Origin: Fiminaster sp050874705
GTDB lineage: Bacteria; Bacillota_I; Bacilli_A; RFN20; CAG-826
Direction: 5' to 3'
Assembly: GCA_050874705.1 (NCBI GenBank)
Contig: JBNMLE010000024.1
Coordinates: 1-15,054 of the forward strand
Length of the DNA stretch: 15,054 bases
The notes below the pieces were generated by a model. That model made no database searches. It saw only the letters and a program-made list of their open reading frames with translations, and was not told where the DNA came from. The position numbers were made by a program, and so were the translations under genes. Below are positions 1 through 6,589 of this stretch, piece after piece. Position 1 is the first letter of the stretch. Each line of letters opens with the position of its first letter.

Positions 1-27
1 ACATATACATCAAAGAAGGAAACTTAT

Positions 28-183
28 ATGAAAATAGTGGAACTAAAAGATTTTAAAAACGACTTCGATAATATTATCAAATTAGCTGAACATGAAGAAT
101 TAATGGTGGTAAAAAGTGGAAAGACTCTTTTTACAACTTTTCCATATGAAATAGTTAATAAATACAATTCTGAGAATAAATAG
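28..183 (+). CDS. Small Phd/YefM-like antitoxin-type protein (51 aa)
   Basis: A 51-residue frame starts at ATG 28 and is preceded by a good AGAAGGA-type ribosome binding site at about 14-21. The sequence begins MKIVELKDFKNDF, continues with a helix holding LAEHEEL and then VVKSGKTLF. This follows the layout of Phd/YefM antitoxins: a short beta strand, a helix, then a strand with K/R-x-G-K and a hydrophobic end. In that family the N-terminal half binds DNA as a dimer and a C-terminal tail neutralises a toxin. The protein stops at the length of the DNA-binding core, so the toxin-binding tail is very short or absent. No toxin gene lies downstream; one could lie upstream of the window. It could instead be a stand-alone small regulator. 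The assignment rests on resemblance only. Confidence 0.55.
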   Translation: MKIVELKDFKNDFDNIIKLAEHEELMVVKSGKTLFTTFPYEIVNKYNSENK

Positions 184-185
184 TC

Positions 186-205
186 TTTATTTTTAATAAA
201 ATAAA
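186..205 (+). terminator. Weak AT-only hairpin after the Phd-like gene
   Basis: An 8-bp inverted repeat (TTTATTTT / AAAATAAA, 4-nt loop) begins three bases after the stop at 183. It has no GC pairs, so it would be a weak terminator at best. The rest of 206-265 shows no gene. Confidence 0.25.
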
Positions 206-265
206 ATAAATTTTTACAATGTTAAGTTTGTCATTAAACAGTTTATCTTAAAATGCAAATATTGC

Positions 266-293
266 TTGTTATAATTTTTAATTACTTTATAAT
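266..293 (+). promoter_or_regulatory. Promoter of the capE-capG-capF genes, predicted leaderless
   Basis: A perfect -10 TATAAT lies at 288-293, with a -35-like TTGTTA at 266-271 (16-bp spacer). The expected transcription start, about seven bases after the -10, falls on the A of the start codon at 300. There is no Shine-Dalgarno sequence between 270 and 299, which fits a leaderless mRNA. A second TATAAT at 270-275 lies inside a 9-bp direct repeat (TTATAATTT at 269-277 and 287-295, 18-bp period). That one would give a leader of about 18 bases, still without a ribosome binding site. Confidence 0.6.
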
Positions 294-299
294 TTAAGT

Positions 300-1493
300 A
301 TGAAACTAAAAGAAATACGCAAAAACTGCAAATTAACTCAAGAAGAGGCTTCTAAAATTGTTGGCATGCCTCTTAGAACTTTTGTTAATTATGAAAATAA
401 TGAAAAAAATGCCGACGAATTAAAACTTGAACGCATAAAAGAAATACTTCTTGAATATGCCGCAAAAGATACATCAATTCTTAAAGATAAAGTCTTACTT
501 ATTACTGGAGGAACAGGATCTTTTGGACATGCTGTCGTTGATAGATTTCTTAATACTGAAATAAAAGAAATCAGAATTTTATCACGCGATGAGAAAAAAC
601 AAGATGATATGCGCAAAGCATATAATAATTCAAAATTAAAATTTTATATCGGTGATGTAAGAAACCTTTCAAGTATAAATGATGCTTTTAAAGGTGTTGA
701 TTATGTTTTTTCTGCCGCTGCATTAAAGCAAGTTCCATCTTGTGAATTTTTCCCAATGGAAGCTGTAAGAACTAATGTTATAGGAAGCGATAATGTAATA
801 ACTGCCTGTATTAATAATCATGTTAAGAAAGCTATATTCTTATCCACAGACAAAGCAGCCTATCCAATCAATGCAATGGGAATTTCTAAAGCCTTAATGG
901 AAAAAAATGTTATTGCAAGAAGTAGACAACTTCTTAAAGATGATACAATTCTTTGTCTTACTAGATATGGAAATGTTATGGCTAGTAGGGGAAGCGTTAT
1001 TCCTTTATTTTTAAATCAAATAAAAGAAGGAAAACCAATTACTATTACAAATCCTGATATGACAAGATTTATGATGACGCTTGATGATGCAGTTGATCTT
1101 GTTTTATATGCATTTGAAAATGGTGAACAAGGTGATCTCTTTGTTCAAAAAGCACCAGCGGCAACGATCGAAACACTAGCGAAAGCCATTATTGAATTAA
1201 CTGGCAGTAAAACAGGCGTTAGTTATATTGGTACTAGACATGGCGAAAAGCTTTACGAAACTCTTGTTACACAAGAAGAAATGCTTAAAAGTGTTGATAT
1301 GGGCAACTTCTTTTGCGTTAAAGCGGACAATCGCGATTTAAATTATGATAAATATTTCTCAAAAGGAAATAAAAAACTAAATTTAGGTGAAAGCTATACA
1401 TCACATAACACAAAAAGACTAGACGTCGAAGGCATGAAAAAGCTTTTAAAACAATTAGAACTTTTTGGTGGAAACGTTAAACAACACGAATAG
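300..1493 (+). CDS. capE: HTH (Xre/Cro-type) domain fused to CapE-type UDP-GlcNAc 4,6-dehydratase/5-epimerase
   Basis: Residues 1-55 form an Xre/Cro-type helix-turn-helix (LTQEEASKIVG at 12-22, then RTFVNYEN). Residues about 62-397 form an extended short-chain dehydrogenase/reductase of the CapE/WbjB family. Visible motifs are the NAD(P)-binding TGGTGSFG at 69-76, LSTDKAA at 181-187, and NAMGISK at 191-197, where Met193 and Lys197 occupy the MxxxK positions that replace YxxxK in this family. Known chemistry is removal of water from UDP-GlcNAc across C4-C6 with inversion at C5, the first step to UDP-L-FucNAc, in the cytosol. CapG and CapF homologues follow directly. Typical CapE has no DNA-binding domain, so the fusion is unusual. 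There is no internal ATG with a ribosome binding site near the enzyme domain, so both parts should be made as one protein. The enzyme part is confident; a regulatory role for the HTH is inferred. Confidence 0.88.
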   Translation: MKLKEIRKNCKLTQEEASKIVGMPLRTFVNYENNEKNADELKLERIKEILLEYAAKDTSILKDKVLLITGGTGSFGHAVVDRFLNTEIKEIRILSRDEKKQDDMRKAYNNSKLKFYIGDVRNLSSINDAFKGVDYVFSAAALKQVPSCEFFPMEAVRTNVIGSDNVITACINNHVKKAIFLSTDKAAYPINAMGISKALMEKNVIARSRQLLKDDTILCLTRYGNVMASRGSVIPLFLNQIKEGKPITITNPDMTRFMMTLDDAVDLVLYAFENGEQGDLFVQKAPAATIETLAKAIIELTGSKTGVSYIGTRHGEKLYETLVTQEEMLKSVDMGNFFCVKADNRDLNYDKYFSKGNKKLNLGESYTSHNTKRLDVEGMKKLLKQLELFGGNVKQHE

Positions 1494-1502
1494 GATAAAA
1501 TT

Positions 1503-2654
1503 ATGAAACATTTTTTAGATAATGGAAAAATTAAATTAATGATTATTGTTGGCACTCGTCCAGAAATAATTAGACTTTCAAGTGTTATTAATAAATGTCG
1601 AGAATATTTTGATACATTGCTTGTTCATACAGGTCAAAATTATGATTACAACTTAAACGATGTATTTTTTAAAGAATTAGGAATAGTTGAGCCAGATATA
1701 TATTTATCCGTGAAAAGAGATAATTTAGGAGCAACTCTTGGCGATATCATCGAAAAATCATACGATGTTATGGTTGAAACAAAACCTGAAGCAGTTTTAG
1801 TTTTAGGTGACACAAATAGTTGTCTATCAGTAATTCCAGCTAAAAGACTTCATATACCAATTTTCCATATGGAAGCAGGAAATAGATGCAAAGATGAATG
1901 TCTTCCTGAAGAAACTAATAGAAGAATTGTTGATATTATATCTGACGTTAATATTGCATATAGTGAACACGCTAGAAGATATCTAATGGAATGCGGACTT
2001 CCAAAAGAAAGAACATATGTAAGTGGATCTCCGATGGCGGAAGTGTTAACAAAACATTATCAATCAATAGAAAAAAGCGATATTTTAAATAAACTTGGAT
2101 TAACAAAAAATAAATATATTCTTTTGAGTGCTCATCGCGAAGAAAACATCGATGATGACAAGAATTTCTTCTCATTATTTAATGCAATTAACGCTTTAGC
2201 GGAAAAATATGATATGCCAATTATTTATTCTTGCCATCCAAGAAGCAAAAATAAATTGAATAAAACAGGTTTCAAATTAGATAAACGCGTTATAATGCAT
2301 GAGCCTCTTGGATTTTTTGATTATAACAATCTCCAAATGAATGCTTTTGCGGTTATATCTGATAGTGGAACTCTTCCTGAAGAAAGTAGTTTTTATGCAT
2401 CAAAAAATAAACCAATTGCCGCAGTTTGTATTCGCACATCCACAGAAAGACCAGAAGCTCTTGACGAAGCATGTTTTGTTTTAGCGGGAATTGATGAAAA
2501 AAGTCTTCTTCAATCAGTGGAAGTTGCAGTTAAAAATAAAGATGGTGCAAAACAAGTTAAAGATTATGCTGATTTAAATGTATCAGATAAAATTGTGAAA
2601 TTAATTCAAAGCTATACAAATATTGTTAATAAAGTTGTATACCACAAATATTAA
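1503..2654 (+). CDS. capG: CapG/WecB-type non-hydrolysing UDP-HexNAc 2-epimerase
   Basis: This 383-residue protein belongs to the UDP-N-acetylglucosamine 2-epimerase superfamily. Visible blocks are VGTRPEIIR (16-24), HTGQNYD (42-48), LGDTNS (101-106), HMEAGNR (122-128), ETNRR, AHREEN (210-215), SCHPR, and SDSGTLPEE (286-294). The last is typical of the nucleotide-binding C-terminal lobe. Because it sits between CapE and CapF homologues, the likely reaction is C2 epimerisation of UDP-2-acetamido-2,6-dideoxy-L-talose to UDP-L-FucNAc (the CapG role), rather than UDP-GlcNAc to UDP-ManNAc. Sequence alone cannot fully separate these two. It starts 9 bases after capE, with an AGGA site overlapping the capE stop, so it is in the same operon. 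In Staphylococcus aureus the order is capE-capF-capG; here capG comes second. Confidence 0.87.
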   Translation: MKHFLDNGKIKLMIIVGTRPEIIRLSSVINKCREYFDTLLVHTGQNYDYNLNDVFFKELGIVEPDIYLSVKRDNLGATLGDIIEKSYDVMVETKPEAVLVLGDTNSCLSVIPAKRLHIPIFHMEAGNRCKDECLPEETNRRIVDIISDVNIAYSEHARRYLMECGLPKERTYVSGSPMAEVLTKHYQSIEKSDILNKLGLTKNKYILLSAHREENIDDDKNFFSLFNAINALAEKYDMPIIYSCHPRSKNKLNKTGFKLDKRVIMHEPLGFFDYNNLQMNAFAVISDSGTLPEESSFYASKNKPIAAVCIRTSTERPEALDEACFVLAGIDEKSLLQSVEVAVKNKDGAKQVKDYADLNVSDKIVKLIQSYTNIVNKVVYHKY

Positions 2655-2655
2655 T

Positions 2656-3750
2656 ATGAATATTCTTGTAACAGGTTCAAAAGGTTTTATAGGAAAACAT
2701 ATTACTCTTGCTTTAAAAAGAGATGGCTACAACGTTTTTGAATATGATATTGATTCAAACAAAGAAGAATTAATTAATTATATTAAAAAAGCAGATTTTG
2801 TTATCCATTTAGCGGGCATTAACCGTCCATTAAGCAAAGATGAATTTTATGATGGTAATACAAATTTTACTAAGTTTTTAGTTGATAAAATAAAAGAAAA
2901 TAATCGATATGATCTACCTTTAATAATGTCATCTTCGATACAAGCAGAACTTAATAACGACTATGGAAAGAGCAAATTATTAGCGGAAAATTATCTTCTT
3001 AATAGCGGTCTAAATGTTTTTATTTATAGATTACGAAATGTTTTTGGTAAGTGGTGTCGACCAAATTATAACAGTGTTTTTGCCACCTTTTCTTATAATA
3101 TCGCCCATAATTTAGATATTCATATAAATGATGAAAATACCATTGTTAATTTTAATTATATTGGTGATATTGTTGACGAATTTTTAAGAGTTATTAAATC
3201 TAACAAGAAGGGGAATAAAAACATATTATATGTTGAACCATCTTATAAAATATCGCTTATTTCTTTAGCTAACCTTTTGAGATATTTTAAAAAAGAAGTA
3301 GAAAGTGATAATCATCTTCCTATTATTCATGACGACTTTGAACTAAAAGCTTTTATATCTTTTCTTGCTTATCTTGTAGAAGAAGGTTATTCATATAATT
3401 TTGCAAAAGATGAAAGAGGATTTTTTGAAGAATTATATAAATCCAAAAAATATGGTCAAATTAGCCTTAATATGTCTTATCCAAATATCACCAAAGGTGA
3501 GCATTATCATACTTATAAACAAGAAATATTTTATGTTGTTAAAGGAAAATGTGAAATTACTCAAAGAAATATAAAAACTAACGAAATTATTAGAAATATT
3601 GAAGATGAATTAAATTCTAAACCTATTAATATTTCGCCTTTTTATACTCATAAAATAACCAATATTGGTCAAAATAATTCATATACATTAATGTGGATTA
3701 GCGAGATTTATAGCGATGATTCGCCTGATACATTTAAAGAGAACGTTTAA
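2656..3750 (+). CDS. capF: CapF-type bifunctional epimerase/reductase (SDR plus cupin)
   Basis: The protein has 364 residues, close to the 369 of S. aureus CapF. The N-terminal part is a short-chain reductase with TGSKGFIG (6-13), HLAG (51-54), serines at 92-94 and YGKSK (103-107), giving Tyr103 and Lys107 as the YxxxK pair. The C-terminal part (about 265-364) is a cupin with GEHYH (His283, His285), Glu290 and His332 as likely metal ligands. In CapF the cupin epimerises C3 of the CapE product and the SDR part reduces C4 with NADPH, giving the L-talose (pneumosamine) intermediate used by CapG. I chose ATG 2656 because the Rossmann strand MNILVTG begins there. An upstream ATG at 2623 would overlap capG by 32 bases. 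There is no clear ribosome binding site, and the ATG follows the capG stop by one base, which suggests translational coupling. Confidence 0.88.
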   Translation: MNILVTGSKGFIGKHITLALKRDGYNVFEYDIDSNKEELINYIKKADFVIHLAGINRPLSKDEFYDGNTNFTKFLVDKIKENNRYDLPLIMSSSIQAELNNDYGKSKLLAENYLLNSGLNVFIYRLRNVFGKWCRPNYNSVFATFSYNIAHNLDIHINDENTIVNFNYIGDIVDEFLRVIKSNKKGNKNILYVEPSYKISLISLANLLRYFKKEVESDNHLPIIHDDFELKAFISFLAYLVEEGYSYNFAKDERGFFEELYKSKKYGQISLNMSYPNITKGEHYHTYKQEIFYVVKGKCEITQRNIKTNEIIRNIEDELNSKPINISPFYTHKITNIGQNNSYTLMWISEIYSDDSPDTFKENV

Positions 3751-3792
3751 TTTTTTCTTAAAATTTGTTTTAATACTATTGAGGAGTTTAAT

Positions 3793-4329
3793 ATGAAAAT
3801 AATTGTTTGTTCCGATATTCATGGGAGCGAAAGATTTGCTCGTGAATTATTTGATTATGTTGATAAAAATAATATTGATAAGGTAATTATTCTCGGAGAT
3901 TTATATTATAACGGTCCAAGAAATGATCTTCCTATTAATTATTCTTCAAAAGAAGTTGTGAAGATTTTAAATAATCATAAAGATAAAATAATCGCGATTA
4001 AAGGGAATTGTGATGCTGAAGTTGATGAGATGGTGAGCGAATTTCCGCTTGCGGAGCTCATGCGCATTGAGCTATTTGGAAAAAGAGCTATATTAACACA
4101 CGGCCATCATATGTCATTTGATAATCTCCCAATAGAAGCATTCGACATCTTTATGCAAGGTCATACCCATAAATCTAGATTAGAAAAAATAAACGGAGTT
4201 ATCTTTATTAATCCTGGAAGCATTTCTCTTCCAAAAGATGGATATCATTCATTTATAGAGATGGACGAAAAAAACATCCGCTTAATCGATTTGATCAGTT
4301 TGGATGTTTTAAAAGAAATTGAATTATAA
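3793..4329 (+). CDS. yfcE: YfcE/MJ0936-type metallophosphoesterase
   Basis: A 178-residue calcineurin-like phosphoesterase of the YfcE family. The metal-binding blocks are in order: SDIHG (Asp8, His10), LGDLYYNG (Asp36), KGNCD (Asn72), LTHGHH (His103, His105) and QGHTHK (His124, His126), followed by NPGSISLPKDG. Family members are cytosolic phosphodiesterases needing Mn or a similar metal; the physiological substrate is mostly unknown. A strong GAGGAG site precedes the ATG. It lies 42 bases after capF with no hairpin between, so read-through from the cap genes is possible. Its stop codon overlaps the stop of the convergent ABC permease gene by six bases. Confidence 0.9.
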   Translation: MKIIVCSDIHGSERFARELFDYVDKNNIDKVIILGDLYYNGPRNDLPINYSSKEVVKILNNHKDKIIAIKGNCDAEVDEMVSEFPLAELMRIELFGKRAILTHGHHMSFDNLPIEAFDIFMQGHTHKSRLEKINGVIFINPGSISLPKDGYHSFIEMDEKNIRLIDLISLDVLKEIEL

Positions 4330-4339
4330 ATCAATTTTT
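4314..4339. terminator. AT-rich hairpin spanning both convergent stop codons
   Basis: AAATTGA at 4316-4322 pairs with TCAATTT at 4331-4337; one G-T wobble and one A-T pair extend the stem to nine, around an 8-nt loop (4323-4330). The loop contains the stop codons of yfcE (+) and of the ABC permease (-). The T-run on the + side lies within the stem and the stem has few GC pairs, so it is only a weak bidirectional terminator candidate. Confidence 0.35.
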
Positions 4340-4986
4340 GAGAAATTTTTACCGCCTTTTTTAACTGCGAACACTATTGATAAAGCAAACATAATTATTC
4401 CAAAAAGTAGCACCCCTAATTGAGCTAAAATAGAATTTAGCGTCCAATCATTTAAAAATGATGTTACTGGTTCGCAAACCATAAAGAAGACCATAAAGAT
4501 CATCAATAATAAGCCTGTTAAGATAAATGAGACAACATTCGCTGCGATTTGTTTGTCTCTTTTTTTGTAAAACCATGGAATATAAATAGCATTAAAGAAA
4601 GCGTAGATGAATAAAACAACACCAAATGTTGCAAAATTAATTCCTAGACTAGTATAAGAAGTTTCAGGTGGCATAAGTGGTGTAAGAACAACTTCTCTTA
4701 CAATACCAGCAGGAATTGCCACTAAAACGGAGAGAAGTTCAATAGCCATTAAATAATATGTTTTACCTTTAACAATATCTGATTTCTTTATTGGAAGAAG
4801 TCCAGTGAAAAGCATATCTTGGTTTGTAAGAGAAAAAGGAAGTATTGTAAATAAACCCACAAGAGGGTAAAAGAAAGCAACAAGTGATGGCCAAGTTGGA
4901 ATAATAATTAATATTGGAAGCAATATTGAAATTATTGTTTGCATCGTTGTGCTTAAAAGAAATTCTTTATAAAGGAGATTTTTCAT
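4324..4986 (-). CDS. ABC-2-type transporter permease
   Basis: A 220-residue integral membrane protein with about six hydrophobic segments (roughly residues 14-30, 34-52, 81-98, 119-135, 151-172 and 190-208). It resembles the ABC-2 permease family PF13346, whose members pair with YtrB/BcrA-like ATPases. The segment NQDMLFTGLLPIKKSDIVKGK is typical of these short permeases (a conserved cytoplasmic loop with LP and a K-rich stretch). I chose ATG 4986 because AAGAGGTG at 5000-4993 sits six bases upstream of it; a further upstream ATG at 5004 has no site. The start lies inside the ATPase gene, giving a 20-base overlap and tight coupling. Substrate unknown; export of a peptide or lipid-like compound, or a bacitracin-type resistance role, are possibilities only. 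Confidence 0.8.
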   Translation of the reverse strand: MKNLLYKEFLLSTTMQTIISILLPILIIIPTWPSLVAFFYPLVGLFTILPFSLTNQDMLFTGLLPIKKSDIVKGKTYYLMAIELLSVLVAIPAGIVREVVLTPLMPPETSYTSLGINFATFGVVLFIYAFFNAIYIPWFYKKRDKQIAANVVSFILTGLLLMIFMVFFMVCEPVTSFLNDWTLNSILAQLGVLLFGIIMFALSIVFAVKKGGKNFSKIDL

Positions 4987-5839
4987 CGTTTTCACCTCTT
5001 TCAATGTGAAGAATTACATCTTCTAGATTAGCGTCTTTTAATTCAAAGTCTTCAAAATAGCTTTTATCTTTTCCTTTGATTGTTCCTTCAAAATTGTCAT
5101 TTCTTGTGCGGAGATGGCCTATTAATTCTTTTTGTTTATTATTTAAAGAAGAAATTGAACCTTGTATTTTATAATATGATTTTTTGAAAGATAATAAGTC
5201 GCCTGTATAAATGATTTCGCCATTTTTAATATAAGTAATATCATCAGCTATTTTATCTAAATCAGAAATGACATGTGTTGAAAATAAAATGCTAACACCA
5301 TGGTCAATAGCTAGGCGAGAAAATATATCAAGAAGTTCATCTCTACTTACAGGATCAAGCCCGCTTGTTGGCTCATCTAAAAGCAATAATTTAGCGTGAT
5401 GAGATAAAGCGATAGCTAAATTATATTTTACTTTCATACCATTTGATAATTCTCTTATTCTTTTTTCTTCATTTATATCGAAGTATTTTAGCCACTTTCT
5501 ATAACTTTCTTCATCCCAATGTTTATAAAATCCTTTTGATGCAGCAGTTAGTGTTTTTACTTTTTTATTTGGAAAATAATCAATTCCTCCAAATAATAAT
5601 CCGATTTCATTTTTAATTTCTATTTCATTGTCTTTGATATTTTGATCAAAATAATAAACTTCTCCAGTTTCAGGTTTTATTAGTTGATAAATGGCTTTAA
5701 GAGTTGTTGTTTTACCTGCGCCATTTCTTCCAACAAAGCCCATAATTGTTCCTTTTCTTATGTTAAAAGAAACATTTTTTAATGAAAAATCTGGATAGTT
5801 TTTATTAATATTGTTTACTTTTAAAATTATATCATCCAT
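4967..5839 (-). CDS. ABC transporter ATP-binding protein (YtrB/BcrA-like)
   Basis: This 290-residue ATPase has Walker A GRNGAGKT (37-44), the signature LSNGMK (131-136), Walker B LLLLDEPTSGLD (151-162) and the H-loop histidine in FSTHV (189). The LS-x-GMK signature in place of LSGGQ is typical of the YtrB/YhcG group. At the Q-loop the sequence reads IGLLFGGIDYF, so the usual glutamine is not there, as seen in some members of this group. About 70 residues after the H-loop form a variable tail. Its ATG overlaps the stop of the upstream AbrB-like gene (TAATG), and AAGGATG supplies the ribosome binding site. It energises the permease encoded immediately downstream. Confidence 0.9.
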   Translation of the reverse strand: MDDIILKVNNINKNYPDFSLKNVSFNIRKGTIMGFVGRNGAGKTTTLKAIYQLIKPETGEVYYFDQNIKDNEIEIKNEIGLLFGGIDYFPNKKVKTLTAASKGFYKHWDEESYRKWLKYFDINEEKRIRELSNGMKVKYNLAIALSHHAKLLLLDEPTSGLDPVSRDELLDIFSRLAIDHGVSILFSTHVISDLDKIADDITYIKNGEIIYTGDLLSFKKSYYKIQGSISSLNNKQKELIGHLRTRNDNFEGTIKGKDKSYFEDFELKDANLEDVILHIERGENDEKSPL

Positions 5840-6039
5840 TATTGTTCATCCTTGCCTATAAACATATCCATAACGACATCATTTTTAACTAAAGCAACAC
5901 CTTTGTTTTTGTCCGCTAAAAAGATAAGTGTGTTACCTGGATTAATATCAAATAATTCTCTAATTTTTTGTGGAATAACAATTTGTCCTTTGCTTCCAAC
6001 TGTTGCCGCAGATGCGATTTTTTCGTTTTTATTTTCCAT
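5839..6039 (-). CDS. AbrB/SpoVT-type DNA-binding regulator
   Basis: A 66-residue protein with a single SpoVT-AbrB swapped-hairpin domain: VGSKGQIVIPQKIRELFDI at about 14-32, then PGNTLIFLADKNKGVALVK. Family members bind DNA as dimers or tetramers; related domains also serve as MazE-type antitoxins. Here no toxin is adjacent. It is the first gene of an operon with the ABC ATPase and permease, so the likely role is control of that operon, possibly by autoregulation. ABC pairs of this type are usually led by a GntR-type regulator such as YtrA; an AbrB-type leader is less common. An AAAGGA site precedes the ATG by about 8 bases. Confidence 0.88.
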   Translation of the reverse strand: MENKNEKIASAATVGSKGQIVIPQKIRELFDINPGNTLIFLADKNKGVALVKNDVVMDMFIGKDEQ

Positions 6040-6060
6040 ATTGTTTATCCTTTCATATTT

Positions 6061-6088
6061 ATTATACTTTTCATACTTTTCATGTCAA
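6061..6088 (-). promoter_or_regulatory. Consensus promoter of the AbrB-ABC operon
   Basis: Read on the - strand, TTGACA (6088-6083) and TATAAT (6066-6061) are both perfect matches with a 16-bp spacer. The transcription start should fall near 6054, giving a leader of about 15 bases that includes the ribosome binding site. A promoter this close to consensus is expected to be strong unless repressed. Confidence 0.85.
6065..6082. repeat. 9-bp tandem repeat inside the promoter spacer
   Basis: TACTTTTCA occurs twice in exact tandem (6065-6073, 6074-6082). It fills the region between the -35 and -10 of the AbrB operon and overlaps a likely -35 of the divergent + strand promoter. It is a candidate binding site for the AbrB-like regulator (inference). 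Confidence 0.6.
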
Positions 6089-6104
6089 TTCTATTAACTA
6101 TAAT
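6077..6104 (+). promoter_or_regulatory. Possible divergent promoter for the 6180 gene
   Basis: TATAAT at 6099-6104 with TTTTCA at 6077-6082 (16-bp spacer; 4 of 6 match to the -35 consensus). The start would be near 6111, giving a leader of about 70 bases. The leader holds a 9-bp inverted repeat (6112-6120 and 6156-6164) ending next to the ribosome binding site, and two ACTAA-type half sites at about 6128-6139. Confidence 0.45.
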
Positions 6105-6179
6105 AAAGCAAAATTTATTTAGAAAACACTAACACTAAGACATGAATATTTATTAAAATAAATTAAGAGGTTACAAGAT

Positions 6180-6587
6180 ATGGAGAACGAAGAAAATAAA
6201 ATTATTGATGTTGATTCGAAAAAAATAAATGAAAATTATGATAATAACGAAGGTGCAAAGGCTGAAAAAGCAAAAGTAGAGCCTATTGATGATCATGATT
6301 ATAATAAAGATGCTTTAACAGCATTTATTCTTGCTGTTATCGCAACAGGAGTTGGACCATTTTATATTGTAGGTGGTTTCGCAGGTCTTATTTTAAATAT
6401 TATTGCTTTAGCGGGTTTTGCTAAAAAGGGCTTAAAAGCAACTAAAAACCCATATAAAGTGTTTGGAAAAATCGCTTATATTTTATCAATTGTTTCAATT
6501 TGTATAAGTGCACTAGCAGTTGTGTTATGGACTGTTTACACAATTCTTCTTGCCTTAGGTTTTATTGTTAGTGGTGCAATGCGTTAA
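6180..6587 (+). CDS. Small membrane protein with acidic N-terminus (DUF4190-like)
   Basis: A 135-residue protein. Residues 1-45 are hydrophilic, rich in Glu, Asp, Lys and Asn. The rest holds two hydrophobic blocks (about 46-82 and 95-133) separated by a basic, glycine-containing loop (AKKGLKATKNPYKVFG). This layout, with GFAGLILNIIALAGF and a following G-K-A-Y-I-L-S-I segment, resembles the DUF4190 and similar two-to-four-helix families of unknown function, but I cannot assign it firmly. An AGAGG site lies about ten bases before the ATG. The next gene starts two bases after its stop, so the two are co-transcribed. Confidence 0.7.
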   Translation: MENEENKIIDVDSKKINENYDNNEGAKAEKAKVEPIDDHDYNKDALTAFILAVIATGVGPFYIVGGFAGLILNIIALAGFAKKGLKATKNPYKVFGKIAYILSIVSICISALAVVLWTVYTILLALGFIVSGAMR

Positions 6588-6589
6588 TT

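Noticed and set aside
2623..2655. Upstream start for CapF at 2623
   Set aside because: It would add 11 residues before the Rossmann strand and overlap capG; family length and motif position favour ATG 2656.
3751..3792. Possible promoter before yfcE (TACTAT at 3774-3779)
   Set aside because: No -35 match, and the start would overlap the ribosome binding site; read-through from capF is equally likely.
5852..6097. + strand open frame across the AbrB-like gene
   Set aside because: Antisense to a recognisable AbrB domain and its consensus promoter; no ribosome binding site.
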